In this document: positions 33,869-44,900 of the stretch, one piece after another
Numbering within the stretch: the first letter of the stretch is position 1
How the letters are laid out: the number at the start of each line of letters is the position of its first letter
Program-made: the position numbers and the translations under genes
Source: Pachyseris speciosa
Taxonomy: Eukaryota > Cnidaria > Anthozoa > Scleractinia > Pachyseridae
DNA: 64,000 nucleotides
Direction of reading: 5' to 3'
Assembly: GCA_016490735.1 (NCBI GenBank)
Contig: JAEMWC010001473.1
Span: forward strand, 1-64,000
The notes under the pieces: model-generated
What the model was told of the DNA's origin: nothing
The model's database searches: none
What the model saw: only the letters and a program-made list of their open reading frames with translations

Positions 33869-34261
33869 TTTAAACAAGAGTAAGTTTCGAGACGCTGTGA
33901 AACTCAGGTACGACTGGGAAGTTCCTAATACACCCTCTGTCAGTGTTTGCGGGGACATCTTCAATGTGGATCATGCTATGATGTGCAAACGGGGCGGATT
34001 TATCATCCAACGCCATAATCAACTGAGGGATTTGGAGGCGGAGCTGCTTCGCATGGTGTGCAATAATATTGAAATCGAACCAGTTTTGCAAGACATCACA
34101 GGAGAAGAGTTGAATAGGCAACACCGCCCCTGATGCACGACTAGATATAGTTGAGAAAGGATTCTAGGAGAGGCAGAGGTCGGCTTTGTTTGATGTGAGA
34201 GTTTGCCATCCAAATGCGGCCTCCTATAGAGATATGGATCCAGATCAGATATTCAGGCAGC

Positions 34262-34835
34262 TAGGCCTTTCTCGATTATGCTAGCATTTTTTTCGGCATT
34301 TTTTGGGAAGACAAGCATTTTTTTTTTCGTTTTTTCTTGAAACAGAATTGCTACCATTTTCTGTCATTTTTCATGACTGTGATCCAGATTTCAGCACTCA
34401 GAAGGATAAATAATCCTAAAGTTTGACAATTTTGATTGTTTTCTGTCTGTTTCGACTGTTTGTGCGTTGTGTTACTTGTGTACTTGTGTTGTGTTACTTG
34501 AGTGTGTAGATTGTCTGTTTCCGTTACATGACGTACTAACACCAACGAAAAAAAAAAGGTATGGGTGGTCAGAGGGTAACTCTTTCTCTTGCTCAGCCAA
34601 GATGGCGTCGGCCACGAACAAACAAAACAAACATATTAAGTATCACCTGTTTTTGATATGAGCATATAATGTAAGAGTTTGTACGTTTTGTTTGAAATAA
34701 AACAAAGCGTTTTTTTGGAATTCAAGTGGCATTTTTTAAAGAAATCAGGCATTATTTTAGCATTTTTTTGGCTTTATGCGAGAATTTCTAGTGGCATTAA
34801 ATGCCAGTTTTACTAGCAAAATCGAGAAAGGCCTA
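34262..34835. mobile_element. hAT-type MITE with 8-bp duplication
   Basis: A 574-bp element with ends TAGGCCTTTCTCGAT and ATCGAGAAAGGCCTA plus CTAG/GCTAG further in. It is flanked by a perfect 8-bp duplication CAGGCAGC (34254-34261 and 34836-34843). An 8-bp duplication is typical of hAT elements. The interior is T-rich with CATTTTTT repeats and no transposase. Confidence 0.8.
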
Positions 34836-35139
34836 CAGGCAGCACGAGACAGAAACGAAGCGCCAGTACGCTAGCCGAGTGTTAGAAGTAAAGCAAGCTA
34901 CATTCACGCCATTAGTTTTCAGCACGACAGATGGAATGGCGGTGGAATGTGAACGATACCATAGTAGACTTGCTGACCTAGTTGCTACAAAGAAGGGCGA
35001 AAGCTATGCGACTACCATGTCATGGATCAGGGCAAAAGTGTCCTTTGCGCTGCTGGGATCAGCATTACTTTGCTTAAGAGGCTCGCGATTTTCCAGGAGA
35101 GTTCATTTACAGTTGTCGGACATTGATAATATTTGTTAA

Positions 35140-35411
35140 GGAAATCGGAGAACGCTATTTCTGGGGAACTCTAGTCAAAGCCAGGAATACCGAGTCAAGA
35201 AGCGTTTAGCAGTTTTTGTAGTCGACATTTTTTATTTTATTACCTAATGTGATGTTTTACACTTTTTATAAAGTACGTTTTTTTAGCCTAGTTTTTTATT
35301 TGAAGCTTTTTAAAATGAAAAGGTTTAATACAGTTTTTCCATGGTTTGTAACTTGATAATTTTGCAATTTTTTATTTTTTTTGTACATATTGGATGAATT
35401 TTTTAAATAAA

Positions 35412-35447
<36 letters not shown>

Positions 35448-38400
35448 GTTATTTAACATCTTTCTTCCTGAGTCTTTCTTAAGAAAGGGAACACGCGAAC
35501 ACAAAGCCTCTGAAGGTAACTAGACCACAAGACGTTTGGGCTCTTACAGTCGCAGCTTTCGCGATCGCTTGCTTGACTTTCTTGATTACATTTGAAACTG
35601 TATTATTTTGTGACTTCCGTTGACCCGGTCCGGGTTTTGCCGGTCCGATCCAATCCGATCCGATCCGATCTGATCCGATCCTGGTTTTGTTAACGCCCCT
35701 TTGCAGGCGAGGTTCCTTAGTATTTTGGCGGTATTTTTGTACGCTTTTGCGACTAAACAATCATCATTGAAACTTAACAAAATTTTCTTATGACATTCTG
35801 GTAAAAAGTTTGTTGTTTCATCTTAACGGCCAATTATTAATTCGTCAACTTCACATAAACTTGGATGCTGATTCCTACGTTGAACATTTTCTTTGAAAGT
35901 TGATCGCCAAAATCAAGTACCGTCTCAAGTTCAATTATGGCGGGATTGGTACGCTTTTGGTAACTCAAGATTCGACTTGGAGATTCTAACGTCATCTTTC
36001 GCTGACAGCCCATGTGCCAAGAGCGTTGTTGATATGTTAACATGAATGTTGACGGATAAAGTTGAAAGTTGAAGTGTCACTTTGAAAGTTGATGTCAAGA
36101 GTTTCAATGTTTGTGATACAAAGTACAAAGTTGAAGAGTGAAATATGATGTTGATGTTTGCCAAGTTAATTGTTAAACTGTCAAGTTGAATGTTGTGATC
36201 CACTTTGATTTCTGGCGGGGGTGGAACACCACAGCCTTCGTCCTCAGTTTTTAGATTTTTTCAGGTAAAACGCTATGGGAGGTGGAGGATGGGGATAAAA
36301 ATACTTTAAAAGGTCCAAAGAAATGTATGATAACAATTGACGATAACTGAGGACATTTCAACTAAGAATGTTTTTGATAAGCAGCAATAAGTCCTATAAA
36401 AGTGTAATTTCGTTATGTCTGCAATTCTAAATAATATGGAAAATACGTTGGCGCATTATCATGGCTGCATGACGCTGACTAGAAAGACAGAAAGAAATTT
36501 AAATGTAACATTAAAAACAAGGCTTGATGTACAGGTCTTTTTCACGAGCGCTTCAATTAAATAGCATTAAACAAGACTTTACTAAGGTTTTAACGACGAA
36601 AAGCGTTAAAACAAGATCTCTTTTAATCGCAGCGTGTTACTTACTAATTGAGAATTAAAAATTGAATTATTTTGAGAAATGGCAATCAAAAGAAGTTCTC
36701 TGATGATGATGAAGATGGTGATGACGACGACGATGCTTTATTCAGGGGAAGTTAGAAACATAATCAGCTCAGTCCTAAGCATCTCATTGGCTATCCACCA
36801 TCGCATTTGCAGAGTGCACCAGTAGAATAATTGTTATAATTTTATTCCACCCGGCCTAAAGTTTAAACCACTCAGACTGTCTACATTTTTAATTTTCTTC
36901 ACTCTCAAGCGGTGTTCCCAGCGTGACATCATCTTATCATCTGGCAAATTCTTCTGGCTGCATCTTTGTGATAAACAGAATAAGGGAAACTGTCGCCTCC
37001 CTCATGTTTCACTCCTTTTTTGTCAGAACTCAATTGCAGCTGGAGCAATTACTTTTTAGGTAAAGGGTATTGAGGCTAGCTTCGTACCCTTGAGATACAG
37101 GGCTGCTCGCGACTCAATAAGAATCTGCCACGTACGAAGCAAGGTAACCCGACGTTTGAGGAAGAGCGCTAGCAGAGGTTTAAGGGTTATGCTTTTTGCT
37201 GATCTCTTTCATAAGCTACAGAACAGAATTATTTGAAAACGGAACCGTGTCAAGCGAATGATGAATTAGAGCTGCATAGTCCTGAGTTAGCTGTTAGTCA
37301 TCGCCATGTACTGAGAACACAAATTCCCGGTAATGCGCGAGTAAATGCGGCTAAGGTGAGGCAAGGCAAAATTATTTCCCCTTCAACTTCTCAGTTCAGC
37401 AACATAAAAATTGAGCGTAAATAATTCCAAAAATAGAACGGTAGGACAGACCGAAACTAACGGACAGTTCTACAAACAATTTTTTAATTTTTTAATTGTA
37501 TCTACAATTTTTTAATTGTTTACAAAGAAACAACAATCATGTGAGGCCTTTTTGTTACCGCTAACTCGGATTGAGGTGAATGGAGAATTAGACAAGGCCA
37601 GAAGAGTAATATAACCTGACTGTCAAATTTTGATGTTTTAATATTCTCATGCACCTGAGCTTAACACAGATATAGATTCACAACAACTACAAGTTTCTTC
37701 AATGTACGTATTTGTTTACAACTCTGCTCAAATGTAAGTTGATAATCTCTTTAGTGAACTCAATCCGTAATTAACTACATTCTTACATAAAGAATTTTGA
37801 GACATAAAAAACATGTATCATGTCTCAAGTTTTCAGTATTCATAAATACATGTTATCTCTTTTGTTAAGAAAGAACAAAGGCCAATCACACAAACAGCAA
37901 TTAGCATCAATGTTCAGTTGATTCAGGTACATGTGTCAAAATGAAATCCTGGTTAAAATGATTATAACCAGTTTTATTCTCAATGTCCTTTGTCTTCTGA
38001 CCCTAATTATTCATGACTCATGAATAATTAAGGAGACATTGTGATTAATAATGATGGTAATGGTGAGAAAGAATGATATGCTAGTTGTTTGGCAACGGGT
38101 GAAAAGGACAAATGAAAAGAAATATAGAGTCCCAGGCAGGAATCGAACCTACGACCTCAGTAACACCGGTCGGATGCTCTAACAATTGAGCAACTGGAAC
38201 CCCTGGTGAGCCAGGGGACATTCCTAAAACTGAGTTAAGCTGGCAAGTAAATCCCTCAAAAACTACCACATGTTTTCTTTGGCTGAGGTGATTAAACGTC
38301 TTTAATAGCTCACAGCGCTGATGCGTAGCTAGACTGTTTTATCGAGCTTTGACTGTAAACTACATACAATCTTCGTCCGATTCTTTCACTTACTCACCGT

Positions 38401-38925
38401 TAATAATCTGTTTCGCTTGGATATCTAACTAGAACACGGGTAATCCACTGATTTATCAACCATTAAATGTTTTATTTGGCTAAAAACAAAATTCACAATG
38501 TCTTCTGCCGCCTGAATGGCGACATTGTTAGGTGACCTTTCTGTTGCCTAGTAAAGGTTAAGAAGGGACGATAAGTAATGCCTAGTCTCAAGATCTTAAA
38601 GCTATGACACCAAAAAGAGGCAACTAAAATCACTAGCGGGAAAAGGAAGAATGTATGCCAAATGATTATAGAAGTCTCAATTATGAGTCACTCCCATAGC
38701 CCTGTTATGAGTTACACGTAAAGAATGGGCTTGAATTAGAATACATGAAAGGGTAAGCCTATTTGCCATTGAAATACCTCTTTGTAGAAAATTCACCGTT
38801 TCAAAGATTTTCGACACGGTCACGAAAAGTTTTCAGCTTGATGGCATGATGTTGGTCACCAAAATCCTTAAATGGCATGACAAGAAATGGGTTAAAATTT
38901 GACTTATTAAAACCGTTAATCACTG

Positions 38926-38957
<32 letters not shown>

Positions 38958-39103
38958 GATTTTTTTATGCTTTATTTTAACATTCCTTCTCCTCTTATTA
39001 TTCTTTTCTCACCAAATGATTACTGTGCGGTCGACAGATATGAAGGGAACGAACTGATTCACTTGAGAAATATTTTGGTCCGTTTTAGCAAATAAGTAGC
39101 CAT
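35140..39103. other. gene-poor stretch with simple repeats
   Basis: Holds (ATT)n at about 35411-35447, CCGAT-type pentanucleotide repeats at 35640-35690, an AAGTTGA-rich patch at 36060-36190, GATGAC-type repeats at 36705-36735, the palindrome AATTATTCATGACTCATGAATAATT-like pair at 38003-38031, a SINE head at 38125-38205 and (TTA)n at 38926-38955. No gene recognised. Confidence 0.5.
38125..38205 (-). repeat. tRNA-derived SINE head
   Basis: On the minus strand TTGCTCAATTGTTAGAGCAT is an A-box region and GTCGTAGGTTCGATTCCTGC a B-box region. The acceptor ends do not pair, so it is a SINE head and not a tRNA gene. Confidence 0.6.
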
Positions 39104-39109
39104 AACGCG
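39104..39109. repeat. Polinton target duplication, left
   Basis: AACGCG, identical to 58921-58926. Confidence 0.95.
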
Positions 39110-39426
39110 AGTAGTATAGTGTTTGGGGGTACGAAATCAATTGATCTCGTTTTCCCCAAACTACTACTGCCTTCTGATCTCGTATTCTGGAATATATAGT
39201 TATTTAATTTGATGGAATATATAGTTATTTAATTTGATGGAATATATAGTTATTTAATTTGATGGAATATATAGTTATTTAATTTGATGGAATCTATAGT
39301 TGTTCAATCTGATGGAACCAAGGTCTGCACACTTCATCTATAGTTTATTAAAATGCGTGACATTCTCGGAAAAATCACCAAGCGTGACATTCTCGGAAAA
39401 CAGGGAATGAGTCATCGCCTATAGCT
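39110..39426. repeat. Polinton left terminal inverted repeat (317 bp)
   Basis: Reverse complement of 58579-58920 except for one 25-bp minisatellite unit. It contains an outer unique block, a 25-bp tandem repeat (39189-39313: four perfect units and one degenerate unit), and a pair of 19-bp direct repeats GCGTGACATTCTCGGAAAA at 39355-39373 and 39382-39400. The boundary is ATAGCT at 39421-39426. Confidence 0.95.
39189..39313. repeat. 25-bp minisatellite within left TIR
   Basis: Four identical units beginning GGAATATATAGTTATTTAAT plus one degenerate unit. Read on the other strand each perfect unit contains ATAACTATATATT, which also lies directly before the start codon of the zinc-finger gene at 53748. 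Confidence 0.95.
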
Positions 39427-39490
39427 ATTATTTCTCACGTGGAACCATCCGATGGTTACATAAAAATAAAATATCACATAATATTATAGA

Positions 39491-40054
39491 ATGAGTTGTA
39501 ATTCAGTAATCCACAATGAATTAAAGAATATGGGAGAATTGTCATGTTATTTTTGTGATCAGCTATTGGTCAAAGTTGTTAAAAGTGTGAAAGCACCTTG
39601 CTGTGATAATCAGAAAATGTTTAACGATGATGGTGAAAATGTTTGTCTAAATTGCGGTTCAGTCCACAGCTATGACTATTGTAAAGAGTACGTCGACTTT
39701 CATAATAATATGTATAAAATACGGCGAAAATCTGTATATCATCGGAAGTACCATATTGAAAATGTGATAAATGGTATATGTTGTAAGAATGGACTTCAAA
39801 TTTCTGTAAAAGATAAAGGCAAAATATTGAAAATATTCCAAGAGATAGACACTGTCCTTCCTTTGGTGAATAAGAATCGTAAAAGGATGATAAGTACGAA
39901 ATTTATGCTTAAGCAAATATTTTTAATGCTTGATCTTCCATTTGATAAAATAATAGTTACTAGATCAAAAAAGACGCTTGGATTTTATGATCGATATTGG
40001 GTTGAGATTCTATTGTTGAGATTTGATAAGATTATTCGTATTATAAAGCAGTGA
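39491..40054 (+). CDS. VLTF3-like late transcription factor (putative)
   Basis: An intact 187-residue protein. After an N-terminal CYFCD pair it has a zinc-ribbon pattern, CC in VKAPCCDNQK and CLNCG about 17 residues later. A basic segment with YHRKYHIENV and a helical C-terminal half with KRMISTKFMLKQIF and GFYDRYWVEILL follow. This order (zinc ribbon, Y-x-R-x-x-H helix, C-terminal helical domain) is what I know of the poxvirus VLTF-3-like factors found across large DNA viruses and some Polinton relatives. It would direct RNA polymerase to late promoters. It is the only plus-strand gene in the left third and lacks the late-type motif upstream. Assignment by pattern only. Confidence 0.5.
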   Translation: MSCNSVIHNELKNMGELSCYFCDQLLVKVVKSVKAPCCDNQKMFNDDGENVCLNCGSVHSYDYCKEYVDFHNNMYKIRRKSVYHRKYHIENVINGICCKNGLQISVKDKGKILKIFQEIDTVLPLVNKNRKRMISTKFMLKQIFLMLDLPFDKIIVTRSKKTLGFYDRYWVEILLLRFDKIIRIIKQ

Positions 40055-40532
40055 ATTTTTCATCATATTTCAGTAGGTACTTATCAATAATTGGACTATT
40101 GTCAGTCACATAATCATCGATATTCTTCATTGAGATTTGTATACTTGAAGCATCAAAATCACCACTTCTCAACTTGTCTTTTATTGAATTGAGTAGATGT
40201 TGATAGCTTTGATAAGCATATGTGCAATTCTGGATTTTCAAATCTAGGTTTTTATGCTTCATCCACCCTTGTATCAAAAGTGCTGCTGTACTGATGGCTA
40301 CCAAACTAACACCACCTGTTGCCACACTTGTGGCGAGACCCCCAGTTGCAAATATAATAGACGCTGAATTACCAGCTAATTTCCATTTTTTGAACCGTTT
40401 AACCGCCTGTTTATGAGCCCAACACTTTCTGTGATATGTTCGGTAATAGGATTTTAATTCATTTACCTGATCTTCTGTTAATTCATCTGAAATATGATTC
40501 CAGTTGAATATATTCTTACGTTTGACTGACAT
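40041..40532 (-). CDS. two-helix membrane protein, unknown function
   Basis: Encodes about 163 residues from the ATG at 40532 (MSVKRKNIFNWNHISDEL), preferred because ATATATATG precedes it as at other element genes; an upstream in-frame ATG at 40541 is possible. A basic amphipathic segment (YYRTYHRKCWAHKQAVKRFK) leads into a long Ala/Gly-rich hydrophobic hairpin (ASIIFATGGLATSVATGGVS then LVAISTAALLI). A soluble helical C-terminus follows. The topology of two close membrane spans between helices is clear; the family is not. It may be a virion membrane-active or minor structural protein. Its 3' end overlaps the VLTF3-like gene by 14 bp tail to tail. Confidence 0.6.
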   Translation of the reverse strand: MSVKRKNIFNWNHISDELTEDQVNELKSYYRTYHRKCWAHKQAVKRFKKWKLAGNSASIIFATGGLATSVATGGVSLVAISTAALLIQGWMKHKNLDLKIQNCTYAYQSYQHLLNSIKDKLRSGDFDASSIQISMKNIDDYVTDNSPIIDKYLLKYDEKFTAL

Positions 40533-40541
40533 ATATATCAT

Positions 40542-40961
40542 TTATACAATAATTCTATTAAAAATACAATACAGTATTCCTGACATCTGGCCGCATAATG
40601 GAGAACTTTTACTATTTTTTGTTGCTAGGCAATCAGGATATGCATAACTATATCCACGGCCCAATGAATAATCATTGTAAAATCTTCCATATGCATCATG
40701 GAGGATAGCATGAGTCTGTAATACATCAATCCAACCAAGAGTATGTTCTAAGAAGTTTGATAAACAACCGCTTCCGGGACCAATAAGGCCTATGTCTGTG
40801 TGAGATTTTATGATATCATCTATAGTAATATATCCTTTGAAATGCTTGTGGTATAAAAATTTGTATGCAAGACAGGATTTTAATATAGAATCATCTAAAT
40901 TGGGGTAGTCTTTTTTGTAAATCTTGAAAACATAAGATACATATCTCAATAAGTCTTTCAT
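40542..40961 (-). CDS. HD-motif protein, possibly a second PLA2-like enzyme
   Basis: An intact 139-residue protein. The central part reads IGLIGPGSGCLSNFLEHTLG and then HAILHDAYGRFYNDY. A Gly-rich loop followed about 25 residues later by His-Asp resembles the calcium loop and catalytic HD of phospholipase A2 enzymes, but the family match is weak. The start at 40961 is preceded by TCTAAACAACTGATATATG, a good match to the late-type promoter, so it is probably expressed with the virion genes. It lies 10 bp upstream of the membrane protein gene. Confidence 0.55.
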   Translation of the reverse strand: MKDLLRYVSYVFKIYKKDYPNLDDSILKSCLAYKFLYHKHFKGYITIDDIIKSHTDIGLIGPGSGCLSNFLEHTLGWIDVLQTHAILHDAYGRFYNDYSLGRGYSYAYPDCLATKNSKSSPLCGQMSGILYCIFNRIIV

Positions 40962-40984
40962 ATATCAGTTGTTTAGACAAAAAT

Positions 40985-41978
40985 TTAAAGATCAAAATAA
41001 TCTTCAATGAAACGATACATATTTCTCAGTTCTTGGTTAGTTAGTGATTTCTGCCAAACAGCAAAAGCATAAAGATCCATTTCACAAAAATTAATTGCAG
41101 AACCATCTGTATGAACTTGACAACCAATAAACATTTCTTGTGCACTACCAGTCAATGTTGCTGAAATTGATCCTGTTCCAACTGGTGTCATTGATGAAAT
41201 ACCTCTGAAAAATTCCATATTATGACCATCAACTCGAACAGTAAAAACTTCAATATTTCCCGTCAGATTGGCCAAAGAAGAAACAGCAAGTCTTCCATTT
41301 GATGTAGAACCGAAATCAATATAACATACTCCATCAATCCAAGGCAGATGAACACCAAATCTAACAACACCCTTACCCCATTGAAATTGTGATTGATATT
41401 TTGTTTGTTTTGTGTTTGCAATGATTATAACAGTACAAGTATTTCCACTCCGTCCAGCAACTTTAGAAACATCAAATGAACTGTTCTCCAAGTAGTCATC
41501 ACTGCCATCGAAACGTATGAAAAACTTTTTCTTGACTAAATCTCTCAGTAACAATGGTTTTTTTCGAATTAGAAGTTTGTGTAAAAGTGACATTATTAAC
41601 AGGATCCAGCCAACTAGAAACTCTATCATCAGCATCAGTTGTCAATACAGGCAGAGATGGTATCAAAGCAATTGAAATTCCATCAAGAACAGGTATACCA
41701 GGCAGTGAATTTGAAATAACAAAAGCTGCTCTATCTAACTTCAAATCCAGTTGTTTTTTTGTTACACAATCATCATCCGATGTTCCTTCATTAACATTTG
41801 TTATTTTATTTCCTCCAATATCAAAATGCCCATCTTGTGTTAATGTAAATCCATCACCTTTGGGGCCAACAGAACCTGAAACACCTTGTGGACCCTGTGG
41901 GCCTTGTGGACCAATTAGACCTATATCACCTTTATCACCTTTATTGTCTTGATTTTGTGGAGAATTGAAAACTCCCAT
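40985..41978 (-). pseudogene. fibre gene 2: collagen stalk plus LamG-like head, one frameshift
   Basis: The first frame (41978-41499) begins MGVFNSPQNQD, has about eight collagen-type G-x-y triplets (GDKGDIGLIGPQGPQGPQG) and a short shaft with FTLTQDGHFDIGG. The second frame (41635-40985) carries a concanavalin/LamG-like beta domain (FDGSDDYLENSSFDVS, then DLYAFAVWQKSLTNQELRNM near the end), typical of ligand-binding heads. The two frames exchange near 41530 at an A/T-run, so one single-base indel breaks the gene. The N-terminus is nearly the same as that of fibre gene 1, implying a shared virion anchor with different heads. Promoter-like TCTAAAATAATATTATAATG precedes the start. Confidence 0.7.
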
Positions 41979-41995
41979 TATAATATTATTTTAGA

Positions 41996-44900
41996 TTAAT
42001 TCATAGTTACTTCAAGTGTGAATGCTGTATCAAATTCTCTACTATTGGGATGTGAATAGTCAATTATAAGATAGCCTCTCGATAATGATTTGTTGATGTT
42101 GACCGTTGTGATGTTTCTACTCAAAGAAGATTGTCTGTGTTCATAAATAGTTGCTGGTAATGGCAAAGGCCCACCACCTTCAGCTTTTGTCTTGAAATAA
42201 AATATTCCGGGTTTTGTTCCTTGTATGATATACATATTCTTAATATGAAAGTTATTGTTATGAATGACTAAAAAATCAGCGCCATTTATCAATACAGGCT
42301 TTAAAACATTCTTATTATGTCCTTGTTTGGCTTTAACAGAGCAATTTAAATATTGTATTTGACCGATTATTCCATTCCCATTCAAATTTAGATCACCTCC
42401 TAATTTCGGCCTGTAAAGAGCAAATCCACCCAAATCAAAAGCTGTTTCCATAATTACACCTGTGACACTTGAACGAAATAGATTCAAACTATTATTATGA
42501 ATTCTAAAGCCATTCAGATTTAAATCACCACCAAGTTTAGCCTCTTTTATCAGATTAGTGTTCATATTAATATTATTCAGCATTGTCAATTCACCATTGT
42601 CTCCACCAAACAACCAATTTTCATTTTCTTTCACATCAAAACCATTCAAATCCAAATCAGTTTGTAATTGTATTTCCTCATTCACGATTTTATAAGCTTC
42701 TGCGAAGTCGTAAACACTTGATGGAACGTCTACAGCTTCAAAATCAATACCATATGCAACACAATGAACTTTGTACTTATTTGGATAAGTTGGATTAGCA
42801 TTAATATGAATAGTACAATATAAATATTCAGGTGGTGAACTTGCTGATGGTTTTTCAATCCATAATAAATATCTCGAATGATCTTCATTTCTGTTATCAA
42901 ATTTTCTCCCTACAGTTTTATGAATTGTAATTCCACAGTTGCACTGAATGTTACACTACTAAGATTCATTCCTTCATAATCAGGAAATAGCCATTCAAGA
43001 ATGAAAGTGTATTTTCCATCTTTTATTGTGTACATATTAAATCCAATTCTAGCTCTGTAAATATGATTAGCTTCTTTATTCAAGTCTATATCAATAACCT
43101 TTTTTAAAATCAAATGCGGTGAACGAGGTAAATTGACATATCCATTAACTGTCAAGCCATATTCAGTGCTAATTTCATTGATATCATTCATCAAATATTT
43201 GAAAGCATTCTTTGGATGAGAAGCAGATGAAATATGACTTTTTTCTAATTGATCTAAATTTACGGCATCGGTTTTATTTGTTCCTTCTTTTAAGTTTGCG
43301 AGTGTGTTATCACCCATGTCAATATCACCAGCCATTTGACCTCCGACAAGTTTAAGAAAAGGGGCCTGGTCAACATATCTTTTGTTGGCAGCATCTGTGT
43401 TAGCAGTTGGTGTTGCACAGTTGATCACTTTGTTACCAGCCAGATTTAAATTATCAGTCATTTCTTGTGTTCCATCTCGAAGTAGAGTTTGACCGATACT
43501 GCTTTTTGATGCGAGATTAGTGTCAATATATGATTTATTCACAAGATCTGCTGGTTGGTTTCCTATCCCATGGCCTCTAATAATAAACCCCCCAAAATCC
43601 TGATTGCCGGTCATTATAACACTTCCATCTTTTTTAAGAAATTGAGAAACATCAATACCAGCAATTTCAGCATCAACATACTTTTGTTTACAGCATCTTG
43701 TTGGTTTGAGGGGTTATCCTGCAGGTTGAGGATTTTGTTTAATTTCATGTCAATATTACTACCAAACGCAACATGGCCGTTTTCAATTTCATATGCTGGG
43801 TCATGGAGAAAGTAAGACAAATTGGTATGATAGCCATAGGCCCCATAAACGATGATATGTGTTTTGGTGTTAGACGCAGGAGCAGTGCTGGAAGTTCCAC
43901 CTGTATTGCCGCTTGCCCACCACTGGTTTTTCTATCTGGAAAAGTTTTTTCATGTAACCATCAACGTGTGGAGTTTCAGGAAAAGGTTTTTGAAATGACT
44001 GTCCAGCGTCACGCATGTTAATTGTTGGAAGGAATAATTGACTGTTGCACTTCTTGGATCAGATGGTGAGTAAAACTCAACAACAAAAGTGTACTGACTG
44101 TTTCTCAAAGATGTCACATTAAAACGAATTTTGGATGTAAAGTTACCACTATGTGAAATGATAAAAGACAATGAGGACTTGTTTATGTGGTATGGTGATC
44201 TATCAAAATTCTCAATTTGAAGGTTTGTTGCACCACTGACTGCAGAAGACTTGGATTTGTCTTTTAACAGAAAAGCGAATGGGTTGCGTTGAGCTCCTGA
44301 TGCTGAAAAAACAAGGTCATCAACATACTTTTTGTTGGCAGAATCTTTATCAGAGTTTGGAGTCTCAACATTTGTTATTTTATTGTCACCCATGTCCAAA
44401 TCTCCAGTCATTGCAACACTTCCATCTTTTTTAAGAAATGGTGAAACATCAATGCCAGCAATTTCAGTATCAACATACCCCTTTGTGGCTGTATCATTGT
44501 TTGCTGTTGGCGCTGCTACATTAGTCAATTTGTTACCTCCAAGATTCAAATCAGAAGTCATCGCAACGCTTCCATCTTTTTTCACAAAGTTATTATTGAG
44601 ATATGTTTTATCCGCTTTACCTCTTACACCATCATCAACGTATTTTCTAGTTGCGCAGTCTTGTGGAAGTATAGGGCGTCCAACATTAACTATTCTATGA
44701 AAACTCATTTTAACCTCATTATTAAATACAATTCTTCCTTCTTCTATTTCAAAAGCTGGGTCGTGAATATGTGATAAAATGATATTAGAAAATCCATAAA
44801 CACCATAAACTATGACATGATGTTGGCATTATTTTGTAAATATGGTGAAATCAACAATAACTCCATTGATGTAGAACCATGACTTGTTTTTTCAAGGAAG

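Larger units (their letters stand above)
33340..35139 (+). pseudogene. LINE C-terminal fragment carrying two MITEs
   Basis: Three plus-strand pieces of one reverse-transcriptase-element protein. 33345-33486 ends near a DFDL block. 33873-34250 encodes [20 protein letters not shown] then [20 protein letters not shown] and [10 protein letters not shown]. 34836-35139 encodes [20 protein letters not shown] then [17 protein letters not shown]. The two gaps are MITEs whose removal restores continuity. Several stops and shifts remain. The Cys/His spacing (C-G-D ... H-x-x-x-C) suggests a zinc-binding block after the RT. Confidence 0.65.

Noticed and set aside
41554..41952. Plus-strand Pro/Ser/Cys-rich open frame opposite fibre gene 2
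   Set aside because: It is the antisense shadow of the collagen-coding strand.
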